A stretch of DNA of 60,817 nt from Microcaldota archaeon (GTDB lineage Archaea > Micrarchaeota > Micrarchaeia > Micrarchaeales > Micrarchaeaceae), in the NCBI GenBank assembly GCA_021821445.1, contig JAKACK010000004.1:1-60817 (forward strand). The letters run 5' to 3'. The notes under the pieces were generated by a model, which ran no database searches, was not told where the DNA came from, and worked only from the letters and a program-made list of their open reading frames with translations. The position numbers were made by a program, and so were the translations under genes. Positions 8,545 through 16,978 of the stretch are shown in pieces; position 1 is the stretch's first letter, and each line of letters opens with the position of its first letter.

Positions 8545-9150
8545 TTAATACTTACGTAGAAGTTCTTTTGAATTTTTTATAGGGTTATGATAATAATCGT
8601 TTAGAGGTAATTTTGTTAAGGAATCCTTTAATTTATTTGCCATATGCTTAATTTTATTATCGTTTTGATAATTATTTTTAACCCTATTTTTGTTTTTGCT
8701 TTTTTCGTTTGTTTCATTTATGGTTAGTACAATTGAAAACCTGTTAAGATAATTTAACTGTTGCTTACTTAATCCCTTATTAGTTAATAATGGCATTACA
8801 AAAATTAATTTAAAATTATTGTACTCTTTGGAAAATTCTTTCATTCTCTTTATGTAGTACCAATCAAATTTAGTATGAGTTTCTATTATAACCTGTTTAT
8901 CAAATCCTTTTTCTTTATAATAAGCATCTAATACAAAGTCAGGTTTATATTTAGAATTTATTCCTAATTTATGTAATTGGAATTGATATTCTTTAGGCTC
9001 ATATCTATAATCTATTCCTAATTCTTCTAATGCTCTAGAAACAGCTTTTTCTCTCCAACCTTTTAGATCATCTTTCTTATGATTAATCTCAGAAGAATCG
9101 AACTTGACTTCTATCAATTCAGCTTCATTCTGATTTTTAAAAGTTTGCAT
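8545..9150 (-). CDS. Unrecognised PD-(D/E)xK-like protein, family member 1
   Basis: 201 residues that I cannot match to a named family. A second member is at 18649-19272; the two share the start MQ(T/S)(F/L)KN, an early REKA-type helix (WREKAVSRALEELG), a central (Y)KPDF motif, DKQVIIETH, then a long conserved run EFSKEYNNFKLIFVMP and LNRFSIVLTI. PDF followed by a strand ending E-x-H resembles the nuclease-fold core PD-x-n-(D/E)-x-K with His in place of Lys. The C-terminal 45 residues are basic and Asn-rich. It has its own upstream TATA-like run and stands alone beside a tRNA. DNA or RNA cleavage is only a hypothesis. Confidence 0.65.
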   Translation of the reverse strand: MQTFKNQNEAELIEVKFDSSEINHKKDDLKGWREKAVSRALEELGIDYRYEPKEYQFQLHKLGINSKYKPDFVLDAYYKEKGFDKQVIIETHTKFDWYYIKRMKEFSKEYNNFKLIFVMPLLTNKGLSKQQLNYLNRFSIVLTINETNEKSKNKNRVKNNYQNDNKIKHMANKLKDSLTKLPLNDYYHNPIKNSKELLRKY

Positions 9151-9266
9151 ATTTATTTTTTATTTAAAAATTTAAAAAGGTTTGTATTATTTTATTTAAA
9201 TTACATGAATAACGGTTTAAGAAAATAAAACTAATAGAACCTATTATTAATTTTTAATACAAATAA

Positions 9267-10172
9267 ATGATTATGAATGAAATTAGTATATCAAATTTAT
9301 CTAAATTTTTTGGAACTTTAAAAGCTTTAGATGGCATTAGCATTGATTTTAAAAGTGGTATGCATATAATATTAGGTCCGAATGGGGCTGGAAAAAGTAC
9401 GTTTTTGAAATGCATAGACGGACATTATAAACCAGATAATGGAACTATAAAAATAAATGGAAGAGACCCCTATACAGATGATTCAATAAAAGATAAGATG
9501 TCAATATTATCCGATAATTATTCTTTATACGATGAATTAACAGTTAAAGATAATTTAAAGTTTTTTGGTAAATTTTATAAATTGAGTGATAAAGAGATAA
9601 TTGATAAGGCTACCCGTATATTAAAAGAATTAAATGCTGATATGTATATAAATTCAAAAGTTTATACCTTAAGTAGAGGAACAAAGCAAAAGATAGCATT
9701 TTGTAGAGCTCTTTTGAATGATCCTGATATATTGCTTTTGGATGAGCCTACTGCTTTTTTGGATTCAAGATCTTCACAGATGATAAGAGAAGTCATACAG
9801 GATTATTCAAAGAAGGATAAGATAGTAATATTTGTAACACAAAAATTAGATGAAATAAGTAGGTTCAATAGTGAACTTATAATATTAAGAGCAGGTACAA
9901 TTAGTGATGTTACAACTACTGGTGAAATATATAAAACTATATTGAAGGATTCTTTTATAAATATACGTTTGGCAGAACCTTTCAATCCAAAAAAAGTTAA
10001 ACAGATACCTAATTTTTACTCAGCAAATGACGAGGATCCAAATTTTATAAAGATAAGAGTTAATAATTATAAAGATATAAATAAAACTATAGAATTTCTT
10101 ATTGATAATGGAGCTTATATAATAGGAGTTGATTATATAGAGCCGCTTATTGAAAAATTATCTTTTGGTTAA
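9267..10172 (+). CDS. ABC transporter ATP-binding protein without a local permease
   Basis: 301 residues. Walker A GPNGAGKST at 38-46, signature LSRGT at 135-139 (LSGGQ in most), Walker B LLLDE at 156-160, and a Gln in VTQKLDE where the switch His normally sits. The first 215 residues are a NatA/CcmA-like nucleotide-binding domain and the last 80 are a separate small alpha/beta tail seen in that group. It is leaderless or nearly so (no ribosome site before the ATG at 9267; ATG 9273 is also possible). No membrane gene lies next to it; the downstream gene at 10185 is likely co-transcribed, as the gap is 12 bases. Confidence 0.85.
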   Translation: MIMNEISISNLSKFFGTLKALDGISIDFKSGMHIILGPNGAGKSTFLKCIDGHYKPDNGTIKINGRDPYTDDSIKDKMSILSDNYSLYDELTVKDNLKFFGKFYKLSDKEIIDKATRILKELNADMYINSKVYTLSRGTKQKIAFCRALLNDPDILLLDEPTAFLDSRSSQMIREVIQDYSKKDKIVIFVTQKLDEISRFNSELIILRAGTISDVTTTGEIYKTILKDSFINIRLAEPFNPKKVKQIPNFYSANDEDPNFIKIRVNNYKDINKTIEFLIDNGAYIIGVDYIEPLIEKLSFG

Positions 10173-10184
10173 TTGGTAAGAAAA

Positions 10185-10970
10185 ATGAATGATATATCAA
10201 AACAGGTATTATGGTTTATAGACAATAACAAAATTATAGATACACTCGATTTGATAAAGAAAAACGAATTTCCAGAAACGAATATGGATGAACTTAATTT
10301 ATATTATGTAAGATACATAAAACCTATGCTTTTAGAACTAAATGGGTTGATGTTTTACGATGATATAAAGATTGCTGTTGAATCAGGATATAATGATATA
10401 ACTCATGGAAATCTAAGATCTGGAGAAGAGAGCAATAGATTTATAATTGAAAGGGGCTGCCTCTCTATTTTTATAAAAGGAACCACTTTGAAGTATAAAG
10501 AAGCACTTGATAATATGGATTGGCATCATCTAGTAGATGATGGAAATATAATAAGGAGTTTTGGAGAAGCTATTAATAAGATTAGAAAGGTTGATAACAA
10601 AATTAATTTTATTAATGGAAAAACAATATTTCTTTGTGGAAAAGCGGTTTGTGATAAACATGATAAATACATGCATTATTCAATGCCAATAAAAACATTG
10701 ACAAATAAAAGTTTAAGATGCTACTGTGGAAAGGAGGCTGAGTATTTTGTACTCCCTATGCCAAAAGTAAATGCTTTAATAGGGCTATCATGCTATATAG
10801 CAAATGTAAATTCAATGCCATTGAATAAGGTTTATTCTAATGTTTCTAGAATAATACATCCATATGGATTTTCGGATTTTGATGTGAATAATGGAATGCT
10901 GCTATGGTTAAAGGATTTGAAATTAATTTTAAGTGTTATAATTTCAATGAAAGATAGCACTAATCTATAA
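10185..10970 (+). CDS. Unknown protein with a CxC motif, paired with ABC ATPase
   Basis: 261 residues from the ATG at 10185; an in-frame TTG exists at 10173. I do not recognise the family. It is soluble and mostly helical-looking in the first half. Near residue 180 the segment RCYCGKEAEYF has a C-x-C pair, and CGKAVCDKHDKYMHY about 20 residues earlier supplies more Cys and His, so a metal site is possible. C-terminal end overlaps the 3' end of the convergent racemase-like gene by 11 bases. Position directly after an ABC ATPase gene suggests they work together. Confidence 0.6.
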   Translation: MNDISKQVLWFIDNNKIIDTLDLIKKNEFPETNMDELNLYYVRYIKPMLLELNGLMFYDDIKIAVESGYNDITHGNLRSGEESNRFIIERGCLSIFIKGTTLKYKEALDNMDWHHLVDDGNIIRSFGEAINKIRKVDNKINFINGKTIFLCGKAVCDKHDKYMHYSMPIKTLTNKSLRCYCGKEAEYFVLPMPKVNALIGLSCYIANVNSMPLNKVYSNVSRIIHPYGFSDFDVNNGMLLWLKDLKLILSVIISMKDSTNL

Positions 10971-11601
10971 TACCTGCTTCACTTAACATTGCTGATGCTG
11001 CTGTAATAACTGGTATTTCTCCTTTTAATTCATTTATTATAGGTAATGTTGGTAATATAGTGCATGCTATGTATATACAATCCGCATCTGACATTTGAGC
11101 TACTTTATTTGAATTTAGAATCATATCTCTTGGTGTTGAAGCTATTGCTGGTCCTCCTGTTCTACCTAACGCAACTGATCCTATAACTTTAAATCCAAAA
11201 TTTCTAAGCCACTTTATCTCATAATCATGTCTATATTGATTGTAAGGTGAGATAAGAAAAATGTTTTTTGCATTATGCTTATGCAATTGATTGATTATAG
11301 ATTCTGTAGATATATAAACTTCATTATTCTTAAAAGAGCTTTTTATTGTATCCCAACCTTTTTTATCAAATGCAGAATAAGATCTTGCATAAAGTATCTT
11401 GCTTGGCTCTTTTATAACACTATTTATTGAGGATAAATCGGATTTAGTTTTCATTAATTCATTCTTTGATTCTCCGTGACCTGGTATATAATCCATATAA
11501 AAAGTTTTCAAATTAAATTCAGGGCTTAAAAAATCTTTAAGGTCTTTAGTTAAAGTAGTATTTTCTGAGGATATTATCAATTTAACTTGCTGGACTTCCA
11601 A
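10960..11601 (-). CDS. Maleate isomerase / arylmalonate decarboxylase-like protein (Asp/Glu racemase superfamily)
   Basis: 213 residues from a TTG at 11599-11601 preceded by GGTAATAAA. The C-terminal half has the family run IFLISPYNQYRHDYEIKWL, GFKVIG, TPRDMI and the catalytic IYIACTILPTLPII, with the second catalytic cysteine kept. The first catalytic cysteine of two-Cys racemases and maleate isomerases is missing: the corresponding strand reads ILYARSYSAF. A single retained Cys in this half is the arrangement of arylmalonate decarboxylase. Substrate unknown. Translationally coupled to the upstream 119-residue gene, whose stop overlaps the ribosome site. Confidence 0.7.
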   Translation of the reverse strand: MEVQQVKLIISSENTTLTKDLKDFLSPEFNLKTFYMDYIPGHGESKNELMKTKSDLSSINSVIKEPSKILYARSYSAFDKKGWDTIKSSFKNNEVYISTESIINQLHKHNAKNIFLISPYNQYRHDYEIKWLRNFGFKVIGSVALGRTGGPAIASTPRDMILNSNKVAQMSDADCIYIACTILPTLPIINELKGEIPVITAASAMLSEAGIID

Positions 11602-11605
11602 TTTA

Positions 11606-11965
11606 TTACCTACAGAAATTTTTAGTATCCTTTATATTTCTCTGAAATTCGGGTTTTGATTGTTTATCTATTATATCTTTAATAAAATTTTTTATTAACC
11701 CTTTTTCTATAGAATTGAATAGGTAAATTTTATAAGTGTTTTTATCTTTTGATACCGCTATGGTTACTTCATTATCTGATATCCCTTTTACATCAAATAA
11801 TATTAGATTTTTTTCAGTATCGGTTTTATAAAATTTTAAAATATACTTTTTATTATTTATATTAATTTTAACTAGGTTATCAGAATTATTTTTCAAATTT
11901 ACCATAATGTTATAAAATTTTTGATTTATTTTTATATTATCTGATTTATCTTTACTTTTATCCAT
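11606..11965 (-). CDS. Small charged protein of unknown function
   Basis: 119 residues, rich in Lys, Asn and Asp, no signal peptide or membrane segment. A likely beta-rich middle (IMVNLKNNSDNLVKININ, YILKFYKT, LILFDVKGI, EVTIAVS, YKIYLF) suggests a small open beta sheet, and the last residues contain one Cys. I do not recognise a family. It is the first gene of a two-gene unit with the racemase-like protein (stop and next start 4 bases apart), which is the only hint to its role. Confidence 0.55.
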   Translation of the reverse strand: MDKSKDKSDNIKINQKFYNIMVNLKNNSDNLVKININNKKYILKFYKTDTEKNLILFDVKGISDNEVTIAVSKDKNTYKIYLFNSIEKGLIKNFIKDIIDKQSKPEFQRNIKDTKNFCR

Positions 11966-12104
11966 AATCTTACCTATATAATTATCTTGGATAATAAATA
12001 TTTATTGATTTTATATTTTAAATAAATATTAGAATAAATTTTTATTAAAAATACTATTTAGTATCAAATTTCAATAATAAATAGAAGTAGTGTGAATCTA
12101 TAAA

Positions 12105-12338
12105 TCACAAATCTTCTTCTCCAAATGCCATTATGAGCAATATAAAACCTACAAATGTAAAGAAAAATGATATCCAACTACTTAATTGGTGGGGTCCTAT
12201 ATTTGAATTTATTGTGGGAAACATATTATAATCTAAAAAGGTTGGTATAGATATAATTAAGAATATTATACCTGTATACATAAGGTATTTTGAACTTTTT
12301 TTCATTTTTTTAAATCTATCTTTTGCTGCTTCCATCAT
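12105..12338 (-). CDS. Small two-helix membrane protein, fourth downstream gene of cytochrome b operon
   Basis: 77 residues with a basic N-terminus (KDRFKKMKKSSK), then two membrane helices (YLMYTGIIFLIISIPTFL and WISFFFTFVGFILLIMAF) and an acidic tail GEEDL. The start codon overlaps the stop of the preceding gene, so it is translated with the operon. No cofactor ligand pairs are visible. By position it is a candidate accessory subunit or assembly factor of the Rieske/cytochrome b complex; no family recognised. Confidence 0.65.
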   Translation of the reverse strand: MMEAAKDRFKKMKKSSKYLMYTGIIFLIISIPTFLDYNMFPTINSNIGPHQLSSWISFFFTFVGFILLIMAFGEEDL

Positions 12339-12673
12339 ATTAAAGCACCTATGAGTACAATAAATGTAAATAAGTATAATATTATAGGAGTTATTATAGT
12401 TCTTTTTGATATCTTTCCTTTTACAGATTTATTATGTATTAATGATATTGTTAATAGTAAAATAGATAAAATTATTAGTACTAAAGCCGCTATTAAAAGG
12501 TTTTGTTCATATACTCCAAAATTTCCAAATACAGGTGAAATCATTTTATAAGGCTGTTCATGATACATTTTGCCTACAGGTTTTATAAGTACCGCATATA
12601 GGATAAAGGGTATACTCCCAATCCAATAGATAATCATTGAATAATAATATAGTTGTAAAGATTTTTTGTCCAT
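12335..12673 (-). CDS. Small three-helix membrane protein in cytochrome b operon
   Basis: 112 residues starting at the ATG at 12671-12673 behind GGTGTAAAA; an upstream in-frame ATG at 12763 would overlap the previous gene and add a non-hydrophobic His-rich lead, so it was not used. Three hydrophobic spans: LYYYSMIIYWIGSIPFILYA, LLIAALVLIILSILLLTISL and TPIILYLFTFIVLIGALI. Two bases separate it from the upstream gene. Unknown family; probable subunit of the same membrane complex. Confidence 0.65.
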   Translation of the reverse strand: MDKKSLQLYYYSMIIYWIGSIPFILYAVLIKPVGKMYHEQPYKMISPVFGNFGVYEQNLLIAALVLIILSILLLTISLIHNKSVKGKISKRTIITPIILYLFTFIVLIGALI

Positions 12674-12675
12674 TT

Positions 12676-12870
12676 TTACACCCTTTCCTTTATGGTTTGT
12701 CTCATTATTATGAATATGATGGCAGCGAACATGAATAGGTTTATCACCAAAGTAATTGCCCACGCACTCTCATTTTTAATTGGATTTCTTAGCATGAAAT
12801 ACCACATGATAGGATCTATCACGATTAGTTGTAAAATACCAATTAAGTAAATTATATTTTTATCTTCCAT
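12676..12870 (-). CDS. Small two-helix membrane protein overlapping cytochrome b
   Basis: 64 residues from the ATG at 12868-12870, overlapping the last 11 bases of the cytochrome b gene, so its translation is coupled to it. Two spans: IIYLIGILQLIVIDPIMWYF and WAITLVINLFMFAAIIFIIM, joined by RNPIKNES. Size and layout are like single-function small subunits of respiratory complexes, but I recognise no family. Charged C-terminus RQTIKERV is probably cytosolic. Confidence 0.65.
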   Translation of the reverse strand: MEDKNIIYLIGILQLIVIDPIMWYFMLRNPIKNESAWAITLVINLFMFAAIIFIIMRQTIKERV

Positions 12871-14059
12871 CTGATTCACTATCTCTTTTTGCAAATCTCA
12901 TTGCATAAAGTGGAATAAATACCACTAAGGTTAATGACCACCATAAATATTCAGTTAAAAGTCTTGTTTGAGAAAGACCCGGTTGTGAATAACCCCAAAT
13001 AGTCATAATCACTATTCCTAATATAAGGTAAATTCCGAAAGCTGTAATCCACGGTCTTTCCAATGCTCCTTTTTTATGATACCTATCTATAAAAGGTAAT
13101 ATGAATAGGAATATAACTATTCCGATTATTAATGGAACCCCTCCAGTACTCAAGCCATAACCTGCAACATCCATCAATTTATATAATGGTGTTATATACC
13201 AATCTGGAACAGGGAATGTACCGTATGCTAAAGATCCATATCCTAAGGTTAAATTCTGAGGGAATACCGCAGAAAGTATTATTATTATACCTACAAGTAT
13301 TATTCCAGAAAATGCTGCGTATAATATATTCGTTGGGAACCATGGAATCATTTTCCCTTTTTTTACTTTATCATCATTAGCTAAACCTGATTTTTCGAAT
13401 AGCATAAAGTGTATAGCGAATATAACAAGCATAAGTGTGGATAAAACGGCCACGTGCAGTGCTAGTACATGAGAAAATATCGCTGTTGTTGTATAATTTC
13501 CAACTAATATTGATTCTAGCCAATTAATAAATGAACCTGGTAAGATTCTACCTATTATGCTTCTTTGCATGAATAACATTCCAATATGCATTGCTGCCAT
13601 TGCTATTGTTGTATTAGCTAACATATAACCTAAAATAGCAGTTAATATTACAATAATGAATAGCACAACTCCAAGCATCCACTGTATCCATCTCCATTTA
13701 CCTCTGTATGATCCTACGAACCATTGTCTCATCATATGAAAATAAACAAGACCTATCATCGCATATGCCATATATAAATGAGAAGTTAGTATAATACTTC
13801 CAAAGGGAACATCTGCAATTATATACTGTGTAGCCCTATAGGGATCAACTTGACTATAATAAAAAAATAAGATTATTCCAGATAAAATTTGGTAGATTAA
13901 TGCTGTTGCAACCCATGCTCCTGTCCATTCGGTTATTTTATAACCTTTTTCGGTAACAGGTTTAAAACCTACAACAAAACTACCTTTTGGTAAATCTTCA
14001 TCAGATTTCATTAATTTGGTAATGTCATAATCATTCTTTTCATATTCGTTATCTTCCAT
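12860..14059 (-). CDS. Cytochrome b of a Rieske/cytochrome b quinol-oxidising complex
   Basis: 399 residues, about nine membrane spans. Heme ligands lie in helix pairs: SHLYMAYAMIGLVYFHMMRQ and SHVLALHVAVLS followed by FAIHFMLF. The quinol-site motif normally PEWY reads PDWY in FPVPDWYITPLY. The C-terminal half carries the subunit IV-like helices, so both halves are in one chain. It passes electrons from membrane quinol to the Rieske protein encoded 14 bases upstream. No cytochrome c1 or heme c motif (CxxCH) is seen in the operon, as in other archaeal bc-type systems. Long hydrophilic N-terminus (residues 1-40) faces the cytosol. Confidence 0.92.
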   Translation of the reverse strand: MEDNEYEKNDYDITKLMKSDEDLPKGSFVVGFKPVTEKGYKITEWTGAWVATALIYQILSGIILFFYYSQVDPYRATQYIIADVPFGSIILTSHLYMAYAMIGLVYFHMMRQWFVGSYRGKWRWIQWMLGVVLFIIVILTAILGYMLANTTIAMAAMHIGMLFMQRSIIGRILPGSFINWLESILVGNYTTTAIFSHVLALHVAVLSTLMLVIFAIHFMLFEKSGLANDDKVKKGKMIPWFPTNILYAAFSGIILVGIIIILSAVFPQNLTLGYGSLAYGTFPVPDWYITPLYKLMDVAGYGLSTGGVPLIIGIVIFLFILPFIDRYHKKGALERPWITAFGIYLILGIVIMTIWGYSQPGLSQTRLLTEYLWWSLTLVVFIPLYAMRFAKRDSESDGR

Positions 14060-14073
14060 TGATAATTACCTTT

Positions 14074-15123
14074 TTATGAAATTCTGTTGAAATTACCTTT
14101 CCAAGGTCCACTATTACTCACTACAACTGTTTTATATAGTATAATTGAATTATTAGATGAATCAACATCAAAATCAGCAGGAGAACCCGATTTTATATTG
14201 GAAGCGTTATCTCCATATGTATAGATTTTAGGTGATGGAAATCTTGAAGAGGTACGTATTGGAGTTCCTCCGGTTAGATTTTCTTTTTTTACTTCAGGTC
14301 CATAAGTTTCCCCACCAGGATATTGTAAATGTGTTCTTATAACCGCATTTTTACTATTTATACCATAAGCAAAGATATTGCTGTTTAAGAATGCTTCTTT
14401 ATTAGAAATTGGTGAATTATTAGTAGCTAACATTATTTGGGGTAATGAATGATTTGCAGGGCTTGATGCTGCTCCATTATTATAAAGATTGCTACCTCCC
14501 CAAACGGGATTATATTGACTTCCGTGACATTTGCAATAAACTAATCCGAATTTAGGCCATTCAAATATACCCTTACCGTCTTTTTTATATCCAACTAATT
14601 CTGCTTCAAATGGTATGCTATTTCCTGGATGGTAATCTAAAAATGGGGGTACGCAACCTAAATGTTGACATATACCGCTCAATGCGATTATGGATATATC
14701 ATTATAGGGATCATATATAATTCCATCCATTGGGGCATCTTTAGATGGGGGGATTGGTGAAAATCCAGTTGTAGGAATTATAGCATCTTTAGGTGTTGTA
14801 ATTTTTACACCTTTTATTGCGATCAAAAGTGTAGGTTCATTTTGAAGTGGGTAATCAAATACAAGTATATTAGCTTGAGTGGCATCAGATGATACCGCGT
14901 ATTGTTCAATATCTCCAACGGTTATAGGATTCCCTTCAGGATCTTCTAATATTGCTAATGGATAATTGCTCATCACTGGTATACCTCTATCACTTGGTAA
15001 AGTATATCTGCCAAAAGAAGCTCCGCCAGCAAGCAAAGCCGCTATGGATAAACTTGCACCTTTGAGAAAAGCTCGCTTTTTTGGTTCTGGTATTGAACTG
15101 TCATCTTTATCCATAATAGTCAT
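14074..15123 (-). CDS. Rieske iron-sulfur protein with Tat-type signal
   Basis: 349 residues. The 2Fe-2S ligands are C152 and H154 (ICQHLGC) and C197 and H200 (YCKCHGS), with C157 and C199 as the disulfide pair that keeps a high potential. The N-terminus reads KKRAFLKGASLSIAALLAGG: a twin-arginine type signal with Lys-Arg rather than Arg-Arg, which is tolerated in several Rieske proteins. The signal helix probably remains as the membrane anchor. The protein is longer than usual, with inserted loops around the cluster domain. It heads the cytochrome b operon, divergent from tatA-tatC. Confidence 0.93.
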   Translation of the reverse strand: MTIMDKDDSSIPEPKKRAFLKGASLSIAALLAGGASFGRYTLPSDRGIPVMSNYPLAILEDPEGNPITVGDIEQYAVSSDATQANILVFDYPLQNEPTLLIAIKGVKITTPKDAIIPTTGFSPIPPSKDAPMDGIIYDPYNDISIIALSGICQHLGCVPPFLDYHPGNSIPFEAELVGYKKDGKGIFEWPKFGLVYCKCHGSQYNPVWGGSNLYNNGAASSPANHSLPQIMLATNNSPISNKEAFLNSNIFAYGINSKNAVIRTHLQYPGGETYGPEVKKENLTGGTPIRTSSRFPSPKIYTYGDNASNIKSGSPADFDVDSSNNSIILYKTVVVSNSGPWKGNFNRIS

Positions 15124-15247
15124 TATTTTTTTATTGGAAATACTTAAATAATTTTGTAAAAAGGGTCTATTTTTATAAATATCTTAAATTAAATTTTATT
15201 TAGAAATGCTTAAATAATTTTCAATAAATATAGTAATGTGATAATCA

Positions 15248-15559
15248 ATGATTGATGCAACTACAGACTGGATAATAATTATCGTTGTTGCTTTGGTTAT
15301 ATTTGGAGGTTCTAAAAAGATACCAGAATTGGCTAGAAGTATTGGTAGAGCTACGGGTGAATACAAAAAAGGGCAGCTTGAAATTGAAAATGAATTAAAA
15401 GGAGGGACTGCTTCAACAATGAAAGTTGACGGACAAACAGTAAAACCTGAAGGGCAAATTGATTATATGAAAATTGCTCAAGACCTAAATATTGATATCA
15501 ATAACAAAACAATTGATCAAATTATAAAGGAGATAAATGAGAAACTAGGAAAAGTTTAA
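15248..15559 (+). CDS. tatA: Twin-arginine translocase subunit TatA
   Basis: 103 residues. One N-terminal membrane helix (WIIIIVVALVIFGGSKKIPEL), then the amphipathic helix ARSIGRATGEYKKGQLEIE, with the FGxxKIPEL hinge diagnostic of TatA. Acidic, flexible C-terminus. TatA multimers form the conducting part of the Tat pathway for folded proteins. Start ATG 15248 follows GTGAT. The gene lies 20 bases before tatC and is divergent from the Rieske gene, its likely cargo. Confidence 0.95.
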   Translation: MIDATTDWIIIIVVALVIFGGSKKIPELARSIGRATGEYKKGQLEIENELKGGTASTMKVDGQTVKPEGQIDYMKIAQDLNIDINNKTIDQIIKEINEKLGKV

Positions 15560-15579
15560 AAATATAAAGACAAGTTACC

Positions 15580-16374
15580 ATGGAAAATGAGTTAATTCAA
15601 TATTTTACTAAATATTCTGATGAAATACGGTATAGGCTAATACGAATTTTAATAGTATTTGCTATTCTATTTGTTTTGTTCACTATTTTTAGAATTGAAG
15701 ATGTTACCATTTTGGGACATCAATTTTTATTTATATACCCTGACCCTTATAGTAATATAGGTGCTCAAGTATTATCAGTTTTGGAAACGCATATTTTACC
15801 ACCAAATACCCAGCTGCTAATAATAAAGCCTATAGATGGAATAATGGCTGACTTTTATACCTGTATGGCTTTATCGATTATAATGTCCATGCCGTTTATA
15901 ATTTATCAAATTTCAAAATTTATAACACCAGCATTGAAAAAAAGTGAGATAACACTTTTAAAATCTATAATAATCCCCGCATCGTTATTATTTTTTGCAG
16001 GTGTATTCATGGGTTTATATTTTGTAGCTCCTGAATTATTTAGAATATTTACAGCTTTTGACATAGGGCTCGGCGCAGCAACTACCCTAAGTATATCTAG
16101 TTTCATTTCTTTCTTATTTATGTACATAATAGCGTTTGGGCTTTCATTTGAAATTCCTATATTTATGGTTTATCTTAGTAAATTTGGTATAGTCAGATCA
16201 AGTACTTGGCGCGAAAGTTGGAGATATGCCGTAATAGGATCACTTTTTTATGGTATGATATTTTCACCAGGTGTTACTGGATTTACAATGATAGTAATTG
16301 CAATTCCTATGATAATTCTTTATTTTTGTGGTGTTTATTTTTCAAAAAGGGTGGAAAAATCTAATATCGATTAA
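15580..16374 (+). CDS. tatC: Twin-arginine translocase subunit TatC
   Basis: 264 residues, six membrane spans. Recognisable landmarks are the N-terminal YSDEIRYRLIRI (H/x-LxELRxR region that binds the signal peptide), YQISKFITPALKKSE in the first cytosolic loop (F-x-P-x-L-x-x-x-E), and FGLSFEIPIFMVYLSKFGIV. TatC is the receptor for twin-arginine signals. Together with tatA this makes a minimal two-component Tat system; no tatB or second tatA is in view. Confidence 0.95.
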   Translation: MENELIQYFTKYSDEIRYRLIRILIVFAILFVLFTIFRIEDVTILGHQFLFIYPDPYSNIGAQVLSVLETHILPPNTQLLIIKPIDGIMADFYTCMALSIIMSMPFIIYQISKFITPALKKSEITLLKSIIIPASLLFFAGVFMGLYFVAPELFRIFTAFDIGLGAATTLSISSFISFLFMYIIAFGLSFEIPIFMVYLSKFGIVRSSTWRESWRYAVIGSLFYGMIFSPGVTGFTMIVIAIPMIILYFCGVYFSKRVEKSNID

Positions 16375-16399
16375 ATTTCTTTTGTACCTTTATTTCAAT

Positions 16400-16978
16400 T
16401 TATTCGCTTTCTTTTTCTTCATTATTTAATTTGTCATAGGTATTTTTTAGCAGTTCAAATTCATCTTTATGTAATATTTCATTTTTGAAATATGGATTTG
16501 CCAATACAAATTTTATTATCTCTTTTCTCTCTTCCGAATTTAATGCTGTATTATATATTATATTTGATGGATCTTCGTCATTTATTGAAAAACTGGCATC
16601 TATTACCCAATCATCCATCTGTTTACTGTAAGCCATTAACATAGAGATACTATCAACAGCTAAAATAAATTTTTTTAAATTATCTATTTTTTCTAATTGC
16701 TTTGGATCAGTTATATTTTCACTCTCTTCAATATAAGAGTCATAAGTTTCATGTATCTTTTTCTGATCTTCTATTAAGTGGTTTATCATAAATAGATATT
16801 TTTCATTTTCATCAGATTTATCTGAATCCACTACTAATTTACCTTTAAAATCTACCCTTTTGTTTTTTATTTCATTTTCAAGTATTAGCATTGCCCTATT
16901 TACTAACTCATCTTTTAATTTTGTTAATATGTCCTGTGCCATAATCCATGCAGGAATCTTATCTGTTTCTTCTTTCAT
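16400..16978 (-). CDS. Unknown acidic helical protein
   Basis: 192 residues from the ATG at 16976-16978, which follows GGTG; an in-frame start 12 bases upstream is possible. No signal, membrane span or Cys pair. It is Asp/Glu/Lys rich and reads as mostly helix. The segments AWIMAQDILTKLKDELVNRAM and QMDDWVIDASFSINDEDP are the most distinctive. I do not recognise a family. Convergent with tatC, separated by 25 bases from it, with its own promoter region at 16979-17103. Confidence 0.55.
   Translation of the reverse strand: MKEETDKIPAWIMAQDILTKLKDELVNRAMLILENEIKNKRVDFKGKLVVDSDKSDENEKYLFMINHLIEDQKKIHETYDSYIEESENITDPKQLEKIDNLKKFILAVDSISMLMAYSKQMDDWVIDASFSINDEDPSNIIYNTALNSEERKEIIKFVLANPYFKNEILHKDEFELLKNTYDKLNNEEKESE

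Noticed and set aside
12674-12763. Upstream extension of the 112-residue membrane protein
   Set aside because: It overlaps the preceding small gene and is His-rich and polar; GGTGTAAAA lies right before the ATG at 12671-12673.
13132-13380. Plus-strand open frame within the cytochrome b gene
   Set aside because: Shadow of the cytochrome b coding frame, with no start signal.
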